Source: JAMXLJ01 sp036558745 (GTDB lineage Bacteria; Actinomycetota; Acidimicrobiia; IMCC26256; JAMXLJ01). From it: a stretch of 64,000 bases of DNA. This document shows positions 33,746 to 42,122 of this stretch, in pieces. Both the position numbers and the translations under genes were made by a program. The notes under the pieces were generated by a model, which ran no database searches, was not told the origin of the DNA, and saw only the letters and a list, made by a program, of their open reading frames with translations. The stretch covers positions 1 to 64,000 of the forward strand of contig DATBEZ010000090.1 in assembly GCA_036558745.1 (NCBI GenBank), in the 5' to 3' direction. Within the stretch, counting starts at the first letter, position 1. Every line of letters begins with the position of its first letter.

Positions 33746-35332
33746 TCAGGTCGCGAACGCCGCCTTCTTGAGGTCGGCGACCGTCACGGCCGCGGTGGCC
33801 TCGTCCTGGGGAAACATCACGCCGAGGTAGAGGTACAGGAACATCGCGAACGCGACGGGCGTGAGCGTCCCGGGTGCGATCGGGTACGGCGCGCCGAACG
33901 CGTAGTTGGCGATGGCCATCCCGGAGACCAGCCCACCCTCGACGGAGTCGAACGTCGTGTTGTTGCCCGCGAAGTAGAGATTGGTCCCCGCGTTCGTCAC
34001 GTTCGTCAGCGTGCCCACGCCCTGCGCGGTGTGGAGCGCCTGCTTGGCACCGAGCATGTAGCTCGGAAGCCACATGCCGTGGACGAACTGCTCGGTCTGG
34101 AACGGGTTCTGCGGGACCACGCTCCCCTGCTCGGGTCCGTACATCGTCACGTAGAGGTTCGCGGCGGCCGGGTCGCCACCGCGCACGTTCTGCACGAGGT
34201 ACGTCGTGTAGGTGGTGTCCGCGTCGTAGGGCTGCTGTTGCGTCGCGTAGTACGCGGTGAACTGCGCGAGCTCCTGCTGCAGGCCGCGCAGGTCAGGTGC
34301 GAGCACGTTCTGGTCCGCATGGATGTAGCACGTTCCGGGCTGCAGCTGCTGCCAGTCGCTGTTCGTCAGCGGGCCCTCGTAGATCGAGCTCCAGTACTGC
34401 TGGTTCTGCGCGCAGTCGAGCAGCTTCGCGTTCGTCCACATGTCGACAGCGAGCACGACCTTGTCGTATGCGATCCCCGACGGGTCGGCATCGGTGGCGA
34501 CGAAGACCTGGCCGGCCGCGTCGTCGGGATCCAGCCACACCGCGGTCGCGGGGTTGTCGTAGCTGACCGTCACATCGATGGTCCGCGACGCGATCTCGAA
34601 CATCGCCTGCACCCACGACGACGCCCCGTTCTGGAACCGTTGCCAGCCGACGCCCGGGACCGACCAGCTCGCGAGCGGGCCGTCGAAACCGGGGACCCGA
34701 CCGAAGATCGGCAGCAGATCGCCGAGCAGGATCGTCGACAGGTCGGGCGCTCCGTATCCGTTGATGACGGTCATGAACGGATCGACGAAGTAGTCGATGA
34801 AGTCCTGCTGGTTCGTGTACGGCATCGTCGGGTTGTTCGCGAAGTAGTAGGCGAGCGTCTTGCCCGCATACCCGACCGCGGGCGAGATCGCGATGAACGT
34901 CTGCAGCTCGGCACAGTCGGCCGCCATGCCGGTCTCGCTCCAGAGCTCGAACGTCGGTCCCGTCTGGTACGCGGGGAAGTTGCCCCAGTTCATCGGCTGA
35001 CCGTCGCGCGGTGGGAACGCGCACCCGACGGTGAGCGGGGGCGCGTCGACGACGGGCGCCGCGCTCGGGAAGTCGCCACTTCGCAGCATCTGCGAGACGT
35101 TGGGGTTCGCGAGCGGTGAGATGCATTGCACGCCGATGTCGACGGGCACCGTCCGGCCGGTCGCGGGATTGTCGATCGGGTACGTCGCGCAATGGCCGCC
35201 GAGGAAGCTCTGATCGTGGAGCACCGTCACGGACCACTCACTGCACAGCTCCGGGTCCTGCGCGAGGGTCCAGAGCAACCCGATCCCCGCGGGTCCACCA
35301 CCCACGATGCAGAGCTGACGCTTCCCGGCCAT
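33746..35332 (-). CDS. FAD-dependent amine-oxidase/desaturase-like oxidoreductase, substrate unknown
   Basis: The 528-residue protein begins with a dinucleotide-binding fold (CIVGGGPAGIGLLWTL) typical of the FAD-binding amine oxidase/phytoene desaturase group. Near the end LYFAGNNTTFDSVEGGLVSGM matches the second FAD-contact segment. A hydrophobic stretch (VAFAMFLYLYLGVMF) lies close to the C-terminus and may dip into the membrane. The middle is rich in Gln, Asn and Tyr and unlike anything I can name. The ATG at 35332 has a GAGGGG site. It faces the cyclase gene across 142 bp. Confidence 0.7.
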   Translation of the reverse strand: MAGKRQLCIVGGGPAGIGLLWTLAQDPELCSEWSVTVLHDQSFLGGHCATYPIDNPATGRTVPVDIGVQCISPLANPNVSQMLRSGDFPSAAPVVDAPPLTVGCAFPPRDGQPMNWGNFPAYQTGPTFELWSETGMAADCAELQTFIAISPAVGYAGKTLAYYFANNPTMPYTNQQDFIDYFVDPFMTVINGYGAPDLSTILLGDLLPIFGRVPGFDGPLASWSVPGVGWQRFQNGASSWVQAMFEIASRTIDVTVSYDNPATAVWLDPDDAAGQVFVATDADPSGIAYDKVVLAVDMWTNAKLLDCAQNQQYWSSIYEGPLTNSDWQQLQPGTCYIHADQNVLAPDLRGLQQELAQFTAYYATQQQPYDADTTYTTYLVQNVRGGDPAAANLYVTMYGPEQGSVVPQNPFQTEQFVHGMWLPSYMLGAKQALHTAQGVGTLTNVTNAGTNLYFAGNNTTFDSVEGGLVSGMAIANYAFGAPYPIAPGTLTPVAFAMFLYLYLGVMFPQDEATAAVTVADLKKAAFAT

Positions 35333-35474
35333 CGCCCACCCCTCGCCGTCCACCCGTGTCCGTCCCCCGCCGAGGCGACCGACACGGTAGGCCGCGCCGC
35401 GACGCCTGTCGCCTGCGCTCGGGCGCCGTAAATTGGCGCCGCCGGGTCCGCCGGCGCAGGGCAGGGGGCGCGCG

Positions 35475-38400
35475 TTGCCAACGACGGAGACCGTCACCGT
35501 CCTCTTCACGGATCTCGTCGGCTCGACCGCGCTCGCGAACCGCCTCGATCCCGCCGACGCCGACGCGCTGCGACGCGAGCACTTCTCCACCCTGCGCCAG
35601 GCCATCGCGCTCAACGAGGGAACCGAGATCAAGAACCTCGGCGACGGTCTCATGGTCGCGTTCTCGCGCCCGTCGGCCGCGCTCGCGTGCGCGGTCGCGA
35701 TGCAACAGGCCGTCGATCGGGACGTGCAGGGCGGCGGGCCCGAAGTCTCGATCCGGATCGGGCTCGGGGTCGGCGAGGCGACGTTCGAGGACGGTGACTG
35801 GTTCGGCGATCCCGTCGTCGAGGCCGCCCGTCTCTGCGCGCGGGCCGACGGCGGGCGCATCCTCGCGACGGCGCTCGTGCGTGGGATGGCGGGCCGGCGC
35901 GCGGGTCAGTCGTTCGTGGGCATGGGGCCGCTGGAGCTGAAGGGCATCCCCGACCCGGTCGACGTCGTGGAGGTCCTGTGGGAACCGGACGCGGGAGCGG
36001 CGGGTGGCGTCCCCCTCCCCGGCCGTCTCACCACCAAGCCCGACCTCGGCATGTTCGGGCGTGACGGGGAGCTCCACGCGTTGCGCGAGCGCTACAAGTC
36101 CGTGGCGAACGGTGATGGACGCGAGATCGCGCTTTGCTCGGGCGAGGCCGGCATCGGCAAGAGCACGCTCGTCGGCGAGGTGTCGCGTCGGGTGTTCGAC
36201 GAGGGCGCGATCGTCCTCTACGGCCACTGCGACGAGGACGTCGGGTTGCCGTACCAGCCGTTCGCGGAGGCGCTCGGGCACTACGCGACGTTCGCGCCCG
36301 AAGAGGAGCTGCGTGCGCACGTCGCGACGTATGGAGCCGACCTGGCCCGCATCGTCCCCGCGCTCGCGCGCCGCATGCCCGACGTGACCCTCGGCGCGCT
36401 CGAGGATCTCGACACCGAGAAGGCCGTGTTGTTCGCGTCCGTCGCCGCGCTCCTCACGACCGTCGGCACGACGTCGCCCGTTGTGCTCGTGCTGGAGGAC
36501 CTGCAGTGGGCCGACCGTCCGTCGTTGCTGCTGCTGCGCCACCTCGCGACATGGGCGGACCCGATGCGGCTCCTCGTGCTCGCGACGTTCCGTGAGAGCG
36601 ACGTCGGCTTCGGGCACCCACTGGGCGAGACCATCGCCGCGTTGCACCGAGAGCCGCGCGTGACTCGCGTGTCGCTGTCGGGCCTCGCCGACAGCGACGT
36701 GGTCGCGTGGCTCGAGCACGGCGCGGGACACGAGATGGACGGCGCCGGCGTCGCACTCGCGCACGAGCTGCGGCGCGAGACCGAGGGAAATCCGTTCTTC
36801 GTCGGGGAGCTGCTGCACCACCTCTCGGAGAACGGGCTCGTACGCCAGGAGCACGGCCGCTGGGTCGCAAGCGTCGACGTCGGAAGCATCGGACTGCCCC
36901 AGAGCGTGCGCGAGGTCGTCGGCCAGCGCGTCGCGCGTCTCGGCGAGCGTGTCCGCGGCGTGCTCGCCAACGCGGCGGTCGTCGGACGCGAGTTCGACGT
37001 CGACGTGCTCGCCCGCCTCGTGGGCGAGGACGAGAACGACGTGCTCGACCAGCTGGACGCGGCGATGGGCGCCGCACTCGTCACCGAGGTGCCCGACCGC
37101 CTCGGCCGCTACGCGTTCACCCATGCGCTGTTCCAACACACGCTCTACCAGGACCTCTCGCTGACCCGCCGCGCCCGGCTCCACCGCCGGATCGCGGAGG
37201 TCCTCGACAGTCTCTACGGCGATCAGGCCGACGCGCCCGTCGCCGAGCTCGCACACCACTGGACCCAGGCGGTGCAGCCCGTCGACGCGGGCAAGGCGCT
37301 CGAGTACTCGCGTCGCGCCGGCGACGACGCGCTGGCCAAGCTCGCACCCGACGAGGCGTCCCGCTGGTACGAGGAGGCACTCAGGCTCGTCGAGCAGGGC
37401 GTCGACGCCGACCCGCTCGCTCGTTGCGATCTGCTCATCGGCGTCGGCACCGCGCGCCGCCAGAGCGGCGACGAGTACCGGGCGCCGTTGCGCGACGCGT
37501 TCGCGCTCGCTCGCGCCGCCGGCGACGTCGATCGCATGGCGCGCGCCGCGCTGGCCAACAGCCGCGGTTCCGTGACCCACATGGGCCACACGCAGTGGGA
37601 ATGGATTGCCGAGCTCGAAGAGGTCCTCACCGCGCTGGACGAGGACGACGGCAGTGTGCGGGCAATGCTGCTCGCCGCCCTCGGTGCCGAGCTGATGTTC
37701 GAGGACGCCGACCGCGCCCGGGCGCTCGCCCGCGACGCGCGCGCGGTCGCGTCACGGCTCGACGAGCCGGCGGTGGAGCTGCGCGTGCTGAACGTCACCC
37801 ACCTGACGCTCTCGGAGCCTGCCTCGCTCCCGGATCGCATGACGAGCACAACACGTGCTGTCGAGCTCGCGTCGCGGCTCGCCGACCCCGTGGGGAGCGC
37901 GTTCGCCGCGCTCTACCGGGCGTGGACGTGTCTCGAGACGGGCGACCTCGACGGCTTCGAGCGCTCGCTCGACGCGGCCGACGCGCAGGCGCGCCGGGTC
38001 ACCCTCCCGTTCGTGGCGTGGCAGGTCGCGCTGGGTCGTTGTCTGCGCGAGATGCTCCGGGGCGACGGCGGCGCGGCGGAAGCCGCCGCGAACGAGGCGC
38101 TGCGGGTGGGCTCCGAAGGCGGCGTGCCCGAGGCCCTCGTCGACTACGGCGTGCAGATGCTCGTGATCCGGACGATGCAGGGCCGGGCGGCGGAGTTCGT
38201 CGACGTGCTGGCCGGCGCCGTCACGGAATACGGATCGATGCCGGGCCTGCGCGCGGGTCTGAGCGCGCTCTACTGCGAGCTCGACCGCGACGACGAAGCG
38301 CGCGCCATCTTTGACGAGGACGCCGCGCGTGACTTCGCCGACATCCCCGTCGACACGATGTGGCTGGCCGCGATGACGAGCCTGGCCCAGACCGCGACGC

Positions 38401-38774
38401 ACCTGCGCGCGGTCGACGGCGCGAAGGTGCTCTACGACCTCATGCTTCCGTGGGCGGATCAGGTGGTGAACGCGATCGTCGCCGTGCAGGGGCTCGTGCC
38501 TCTCGCGCTGGGCCAGCTCGCGCTCACGTTCGGCGACCTCGACGCGGCGGACGCGCACCTCGCCGACGCGTACGTGCTCGCGCACGACCGTCTCGCGGCG
38601 CCGTACTGGACCGCGCAGGTCCAGTTGAGTTGGGGCGCCACCCTGTTGCTGCGCGGCGGTGCCGGTGACGCGTCGCGCGCCGCGACGCTGCTCGCCGGCG
38701 CGCGCGACGCGTGTGCCACGCACGGCTTCGTGACGCTGGCCCGTCGTGTCGACGCGTTGACGGGTCGGCACTGA
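35475..38774 (+). CDS. Class III cyclase-domain / AAA ATPase / TPR regulatory protein
   Basis: The 1099-residue protein joins an N-terminal class III nucleotide cyclase homology domain (about 5-170) to a STAND-type ATPase and a long TPR-like helical C-terminus. Cyclase metal Asps are D13 (LFTDLVGST) and D57 (NLGDG), and Lys53 matches the adenine-specifying Lys. The Asn of the later D-x-V-N motif reads Val (GDPVVEAAR). The ATPase has GEAGIGKSTL (about 223-232) and Walker B VLVLEDLQWAD. Mycobacterial relatives are multidomain regulators. The TTG at 35475 has AGGGGG 6 nt upstream. Confidence 0.85.
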   Translation: MPTTETVTVLFTDLVGSTALANRLDPADADALRREHFSTLRQAIALNEGTEIKNLGDGLMVAFSRPSAALACAVAMQQAVDRDVQGGGPEVSIRIGLGVGEATFEDGDWFGDPVVEAARLCARADGGRILATALVRGMAGRRAGQSFVGMGPLELKGIPDPVDVVEVLWEPDAGAAGGVPLPGRLTTKPDLGMFGRDGELHALRERYKSVANGDGREIALCSGEAGIGKSTLVGEVSRRVFDEGAIVLYGHCDEDVGLPYQPFAEALGHYATFAPEEELRAHVATYGADLARIVPALARRMPDVTLGALEDLDTEKAVLFASVAALLTTVGTTSPVVLVLEDLQWADRPSLLLLRHLATWADPMRLLVLATFRESDVGFGHPLGETIAALHREPRVTRVSLSGLADSDVVAWLEHGAGHEMDGAGVALAHELRRETEGNPFFVGELLHHLSENGLVRQEHGRWVASVDVGSIGLPQSVREVVGQRVARLGERVRGVLANAAVVGREFDVDVLARLVGEDENDVLDQLDAAMGAALVTEVPDRLGRYAFTHALFQHTLYQDLSLTRRARLHRRIAEVLDSLYGDQADAPVAELAHHWTQAVQPVDAGKALEYSRRAGDDALAKLAPDEASRWYEEALRLVEQGVDADPLARCDLLIGVGTARRQSGDEYRAPLRDAFALARAAGDVDRMARAALANSRGSVTHMGHTQWEWIAELEEVLTALDEDDGSVRAMLLAALGAELMFEDADRARALARDARAVASRLDEPAVELRVLNVTHLTLSEPASLPDRMTSTTRAVELASRLADPVGSAFAALYRAWTCLETGDLDGFERSLDAADAQARRVTLPFVAWQVALGRCLREMLRGDGGAAEAAANEALRVGSEGGVPEALVDYGVQMLVIRTMQGRAAEFVDVLAGAVTEYGSMPGLRAGLSALYCELDRDDEARAIFDEDAARDFADIPVDTMWLAAMTSLAQTATHLRAVDGAKVLYDLMLPWADQVVNAIVAVQGLVPLALGQLALTFGDLDAADAHLADAYVLAHDRLAAPYWTAQVQLSWGATLLLRGGAGDASRAATLLAGARDACATHGFVTLARRVDALTGRH

Positions 38775-38800
38775 CGGGGCCGACCGCCGGCTGACGCGGG

Positions 38801-39310
38801 TCAGGCGGGGACGGCGTCGCCCTCGGGGAGGTAGGGCGCCCAGCTCGGGTCGATCGAGCCCGCGGTCGCGACGAGCCACAGCGCGGTGTGGGGTGCGACG
38901 GGTGGGCGCCGCAGCGCGAGGCCGGTCTCGTGGAGGAAGCGGTCCTCCTTGCGCGCGTTGCACGAACGGCACGACGCAACGACGTTCTCCCAGGCGTGCA
39001 GCCCGCCGCGCGACTTCGGCACGACGTGGTCGATGTTCTCCGCGGGCCGGTTGCAGTACTGGCAGCGGTGCCCGTCGCGGGCGAACACCGCCCGACGTGA
39101 GAGTGGGACGCGGGACCGGTACGGGACGCGGACGAAGTGGACGAGGCGGATCACCGAGGGGACGGGGATGCTGGCCCGCTCGGACCGCAGCTCACCCCCC
39201 CGGCGCGAGACGATCTCGGCCTTGTCCTTGAGCACGAGCACGACCGCCCGCCGTATGGACACGACGCACAGCGGCTCGAAGCTGGCATTGAGCAGGAGCG
39301 CTCTTCCCAA
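38801..39310 (-). CDS. HNH endonuclease family protein
   Basis: The 169-residue protein has the common actinobacterial layout LLLNASFEPLCVVSIRRAVVL split at LNASFEPL, followed by a strand-rich middle and a zinc-bound HNH core: FARDGHRCQYCNRPAENIDHV broken as CQYC ... DHVVPKSRGG, then WENVVASCRSCNARK. Such proteins are near-universal in actinobacteria; their biological role is unclear. The TTG at 39310 has GGGAGG 10 nt upstream; other starts are possible. It is convergent with the cyclase gene. Confidence 0.85.
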   Translation of the reverse strand: MGRALLLNASFEPLCVVSIRRAVVLVLKDKAEIVSRRGGELRSERASIPVPSVIRLVHFVRVPYRSRVPLSRRAVFARDGHRCQYCNRPAENIDHVVPKSRGGLHAWENVVASCRSCNARKEDRFLHETGLALRRPPVAPHTALWLVATAGSIDPSWAPYLPEGDAVPA

Positions 39311-39350
39311 GCCTTCGAAACCTCCCTCGGCCGTGCCGTCGCCCGGGAGT

Positions 39351-39665
39351 CTACCGGCGGGGCCGCGGCCGACGCGCCTCACGCGCCATGTCCCGGCACC
39401 ATCCGAGGTACTCGACGACGTCGTGGGGACGCATCCGATCCGTGGCGGTCGCCGAGCCGTATTGGGTCTCGAGACGGAACCGGACGTAGGCCGGATCGGG
39501 GAGCGGAAGGAACGGGGCGTGGCGCCACCATCGGGGTCGGGCGAGCAGCAGCACCTCCCGCGCCGCGGTCGGCCACAGCGACGGCCGGGCCCCGAGCTCG
39601 CGACCGACGCGGACCCAGAAGCGCGCGCCGGGCACCGCGACGCTCGAAACCGGGTGCGCACCCAT
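39351..39665 (-). CDS. Small conserved hypothetical protein
   Basis: The 104-residue protein has a basic, Trp/Pro-rich core (LWPTAAREVLLLARPRWW, FLPLPDPAYVRFRLETQYG, VVEYLGWCRDMA). I recall similar short proteins in many actinobacterial genomes but know no function. No signal or membrane segment is evident. The ATG at 39665 lies 6 nt after a TACGGT -10-like hexamer (39677-39672), so the mRNA is probably leaderless. Extending the frame upstream would run into the 24-bp tandem repeats, which is unlikely to be coding. Confidence 0.65.
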   Translation of the reverse strand: MGAHPVSSVAVPGARFWVRVGRELGARPSLWPTAAREVLLLARPRWWRHAPFLPLPDPAYVRFRLETQYGSATATDRMRPHDVVEYLGWCRDMAREARRPRPRR

Positions 39666-39717
39666 CTCGTCACCGTACCGGTGAGACCGACACGGGAGCG
39701 CTGTGCACGCCACCGAC

Positions 39718-39827
39718 GGCGCTCCGCGCCGCCACACCACGGGCGCTCCGCGCCGCCACACCACGGGCGCTCCGCGCCGCCACACCACGGGCGCTCCGCG
39801 CCGCCACACCACGGGCGCTCCGCGCCT
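39718..39827. repeat. 24-bp tandem repeat, 4 copies plus a partial fifth
   Basis: The unit GGCGCTCCGCGCCGCCACAC plus CACG repeats at 39718, 39742, 39766 and 39790, with a partial copy from 39814. Each unit contains the dyad GGCGC ... GCGCC. The copies are identical, suggesting recent expansion. The array lies between two divergent genes, upstream of the moxR promoter. Uninterrupted direct repetition without spacers excludes CRISPR. Confidence 0.92.
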
Positions 39828-39850
39828 TCCGGCACGAGCCGGCTCCCGCC

Positions 39851-39856
39851 TACACT
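39851..39856 (+). promoter_or_regulatory. Candidate -10 element of the moxR operon
   Basis: TACACT (TANNNT) lies about 54 bp upstream of the moxR GTG and directly after the 24-bp array. It would give a leader of some 45 nt containing the AGGAG ribosome site at 39896-39900. No strong -35 is seen. Confidence 0.35.
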
Positions 39857-39909
39857 CGAAACCCCATGCCGGCGCACCGACCGTGGCGCCGATTCAGGAG
39901 CGTGACGCC

Positions 39910-40890
39910 GTGGCCCAGCCTGTCGCCGACCGGGGCGCCGCCGCCTTCGAGGTCCTCTTCCAGGCGCTCCTCGACAACGTCGAGCGGGTCATCCAAGGCA
40001 AGACCGAAGAGGTGCGTCTCGCGCTCGCCTGCATGTTCGCGGAGGGCCACCTCCTCATCGAGGACGTGCCCGGTGTGGGCAAGACGTCCCTGGCCAAGGC
40101 CATGGCACGGTCGCTCGGCGGCGTGTGGCACCGCATCCAGTTCACGCCCGACCTCCTTCCCTCCGACGTCGTGGGCGTGTCGGTGTGGAACCGGGCCACG
40201 ACCGAATTCGAGTTCCGTCCCGGCGGTGTGTTCGCGCACGTCGTCCTGGCCGACGAGATCAACCGCGCGTCGCCCAAGACCCAGTCCGCGCTGCTCGAGG
40301 CGATGGAGGAGCGCCAGGTCACGGTCGACGGTCGCACGTATCCCCTGCCGCGGCCGTTCATGGTCATCGCGACGCAGAACCCGATCGAGCTCGAGGGCAC
40401 GTACCCGCTCCCCGAAGCCCAGCTCGACCGGTTCTTGATGCGGATCCGCATGGGGTACCCGGCGCGCTCGGCGGAGATCGCGATCCTCGAGACGCACACC
40501 AGCCACGACGCCGTCGAGGACCTCGTCCCGGTCGTGCACGCGGAGGACGTCGCGGCTGCGACCGAGGGCGTCGCCGCGGTCCACGTCGCGCCCGCGCTGC
40601 GCGCGTACGTCGTCGACCTGGCCGAGGCGACCCGTCGGCACCGCGACCTCGTGCTCGGCGTCAGCCCACGCGGCGCCCTCGCGCTCCAGCGGTCGGCCCG
40701 GGCGTGGGCCGCGGGACTCGGCCGCGACTACGTCGTGCCCGACGACCTCAAGTTCCTCGCGCCCGCGGTGCTCGAGCACCGGTTGCTCCTCTCTCCCGAG
40801 GCGCAGCTGCGGGGGGTGTCGCCGGGCGACGTGCTGGCGAACGTGCTCGCGTCCGTGCCCGTCCCCGGCGCGACCGGCACGCGCGCGTAG
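39910..40890 (+). CDS. MoxR-family AAA+ ATPase
   Basis: The 326-residue ATPase has Walker A (EDVPGVGKTSLAKAMA), the MoxR insert around FTPDLLPSDVVG, Walker B (VVLADEINRASPKTQSALLEAM), sensor 1 (VIATQNPIELEGTYPLPEAQ is split at ATQNP) and a C-terminal lid (GVSPRGALALQRSARAWA). MoxR proteins act as chaperone-like remodelers, usually with DUF58 proteins. The GTG at 39910 has AGGAG 9 nt upstream and gives the family length. DUF58 follows 2 bp after the stop. Confidence 0.93.
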   Translation: MAQPVADRGAAAFEVLFQALLDNVERVIQGKTEEVRLALACMFAEGHLLIEDVPGVGKTSLAKAMARSLGGVWHRIQFTPDLLPSDVVGVSVWNRATTEFEFRPGGVFAHVVLADEINRASPKTQSALLEAMEERQVTVDGRTYPLPRPFMVIATQNPIELEGTYPLPEAQLDRFLMRIRMGYPARSAEIAILETHTSHDAVEDLVPVVHAEDVAAATEGVAAVHVAPALRAYVVDLAEATRRHRDLVLGVSPRGALALQRSARAWAAGLGRDYVVPDDLKFLAPAVLEHRLLLSPEAQLRGVSPGDVLANVLASVPVPGATGTRA

Positions 40891-40892
40891 CC

Positions 40893-42122
40893 GTGCTGAC
40901 CCGGCGGGGTTGGTCGCTCCTCGGGGCGTCTCTCGGGCTCCTCGTCGCCGGACGGCTGCTCGGGACGGTGGAGCTGGCCGCGCTCTCGATCGCCGGCTTC
41001 GGTGTGCTCGGGTTCGGTGCGTGGTGGACCCGCCGCCAGCCGACCACGGTGCACGTCGACCGGAGCGTGCGACCGGCGCGGCTGCACGTCGGCGACGACG
41101 GACGTGTCGACCTCGCGCTCACGAACATCGGGAGCCGTTCCACGCCGGTCCTCGCAGTGACCGACACGTTCCAGGAGGGACGGCGAGCGGCCCGGTTCCT
41201 CGTCGCCCCGCTCCCACCCGGCAACACCGGCCGCGGCGCGTACCGGGTGCCGACGACGCGTCGCGGACGCTTCCCGCTCGGCCCGCTCACCGTCGCGGTC
41301 ACGGATCCATTCGGCGTCGTGCGCCGCTCGTGGACTCGCGGCGACATCGGCGAGGTCGTGGTCGCGCCGAAGGTGCACGACGTGATCGCGCTGGGCGACG
41401 TGAGCGGCTCGCCCATCCGGACCGCGGCTCACGGGCAGTCGCGCATCCTGCCGTCGGACGCGGGCGACGAGTTCCTGACCCTGCGCGAGTACGAGGTCGG
41501 TGACGACCTGCGACGCGTCCACTGGCGGTCGACCGCGCACACCGACGATCTCATGGTGCGCCAGGAGGAGACCCAGCGCCGGCCCGAGGTCACCCTCCTG
41601 CTCGACACGCGGCTGACAGCGCACGACGAGGCGTCGTTCGAGCGCGCGGTCGAAGCGGTCGCGTCGGTCGCGGCCGCGATGGCACGCATCGGTCGCAGGC
41701 TGGAGACGCTCGCCGCGTCCGGCGTGCGCATCGCGTCGGTGTCGCCGTCGAACCTCGTCGTGCTCATGGACCAGCTCGCGGTCATCGAGCCCGAACCACT
41801 CGACGGGCTGACGCGCATCGTCGACGGCTTCCGCACCCGCAGGCCCACCGGCGCGCTCGTGGCGGTGACTGGCGCGCTCGATCCGCTCACGCTGGACGCG
41901 TTCCGGCGCGCGTCGAGCGGCTTCGGCGTCACCGTCGTGGTCGGCACCCGCGCCGGCGCGATCGGACCGATGGCGACCCGCGCCGCCGGACCGGTCTCGA
42001 GCCGCATGCGCTCGCTCGTCACGATCGACGCGTCCACGCTCCCTTTCCCCACCGTCTGGAACGAGACGATCCTCCGATGCCAACTCGCCGCGACGCCCCG
42101 GCTCTCGCTCTCGCGTTCCTGA
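40893..42122 (+). CDS. DUF58 domain protein
   Basis: The 409-residue protein has two membrane segments near the N-terminus (SLLGASLGLLVAGRLLG and LAALSIAGFGVLGFGAWW), a beta-rich region, then the DUF58 core with EFLTLREYEVGDDLRRVHWR and a VWA-like stretch (TLLLDTRLTAHDEASFERAV). It is the standard partner of MoxR ATPases. The complex role is unknown but is often linked to envelope assembly. GTG at 40893 is 2 bp after moxR; the 3' end overlaps the next gene by 46 bp. Confidence 0.9.
   Translation: MLTRRGWSLLGASLGLLVAGRLLGTVELAALSIAGFGVLGFGAWWTRRQPTTVHVDRSVRPARLHVGDDGRVDLALTNIGSRSTPVLAVTDTFQEGRRAARFLVAPLPPGNTGRGAYRVPTTRRGRFPLGPLTVAVTDPFGVVRRSWTRGDIGEVVVAPKVHDVIALGDVSGSPIRTAAHGQSRILPSDAGDEFLTLREYEVGDDLRRVHWRSTAHTDDLMVRQEETQRRPEVTLLLDTRLTAHDEASFERAVEAVASVAAAMARIGRRLETLAASGVRIASVSPSNLVVLMDQLAVIEPEPLDGLTRIVDGFRTRRPTGALVAVTGALDPLTLDAFRRASSGFGVTVVVGTRAGAIGPMATRAAGPVSSRMRSLVTIDASTLPFPTVWNETILRCQLAATPRLSLSRS

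Noticed and set aside
39718..39827. CRISPR array
   Set aside because: The 24-bp units are contiguous without spacers and no cas genes are near.
39311..39877. N-terminal extension of the HNH protein made of AERPWCGG-type peptide repeats
   Set aside because: The peptide repeat is just the translation of the 24-bp DNA array; the frame would also overlap the separate 104-residue gene.
39866..39909. Leader peptide ahead of moxR starting at ATG 39866
   Set aside because: A TACACT-N9-ATG layout exists, but the frame runs on out of phase deep into moxR as Arg/Pro/Ser-rich shadow and shows no stop near the moxR start.
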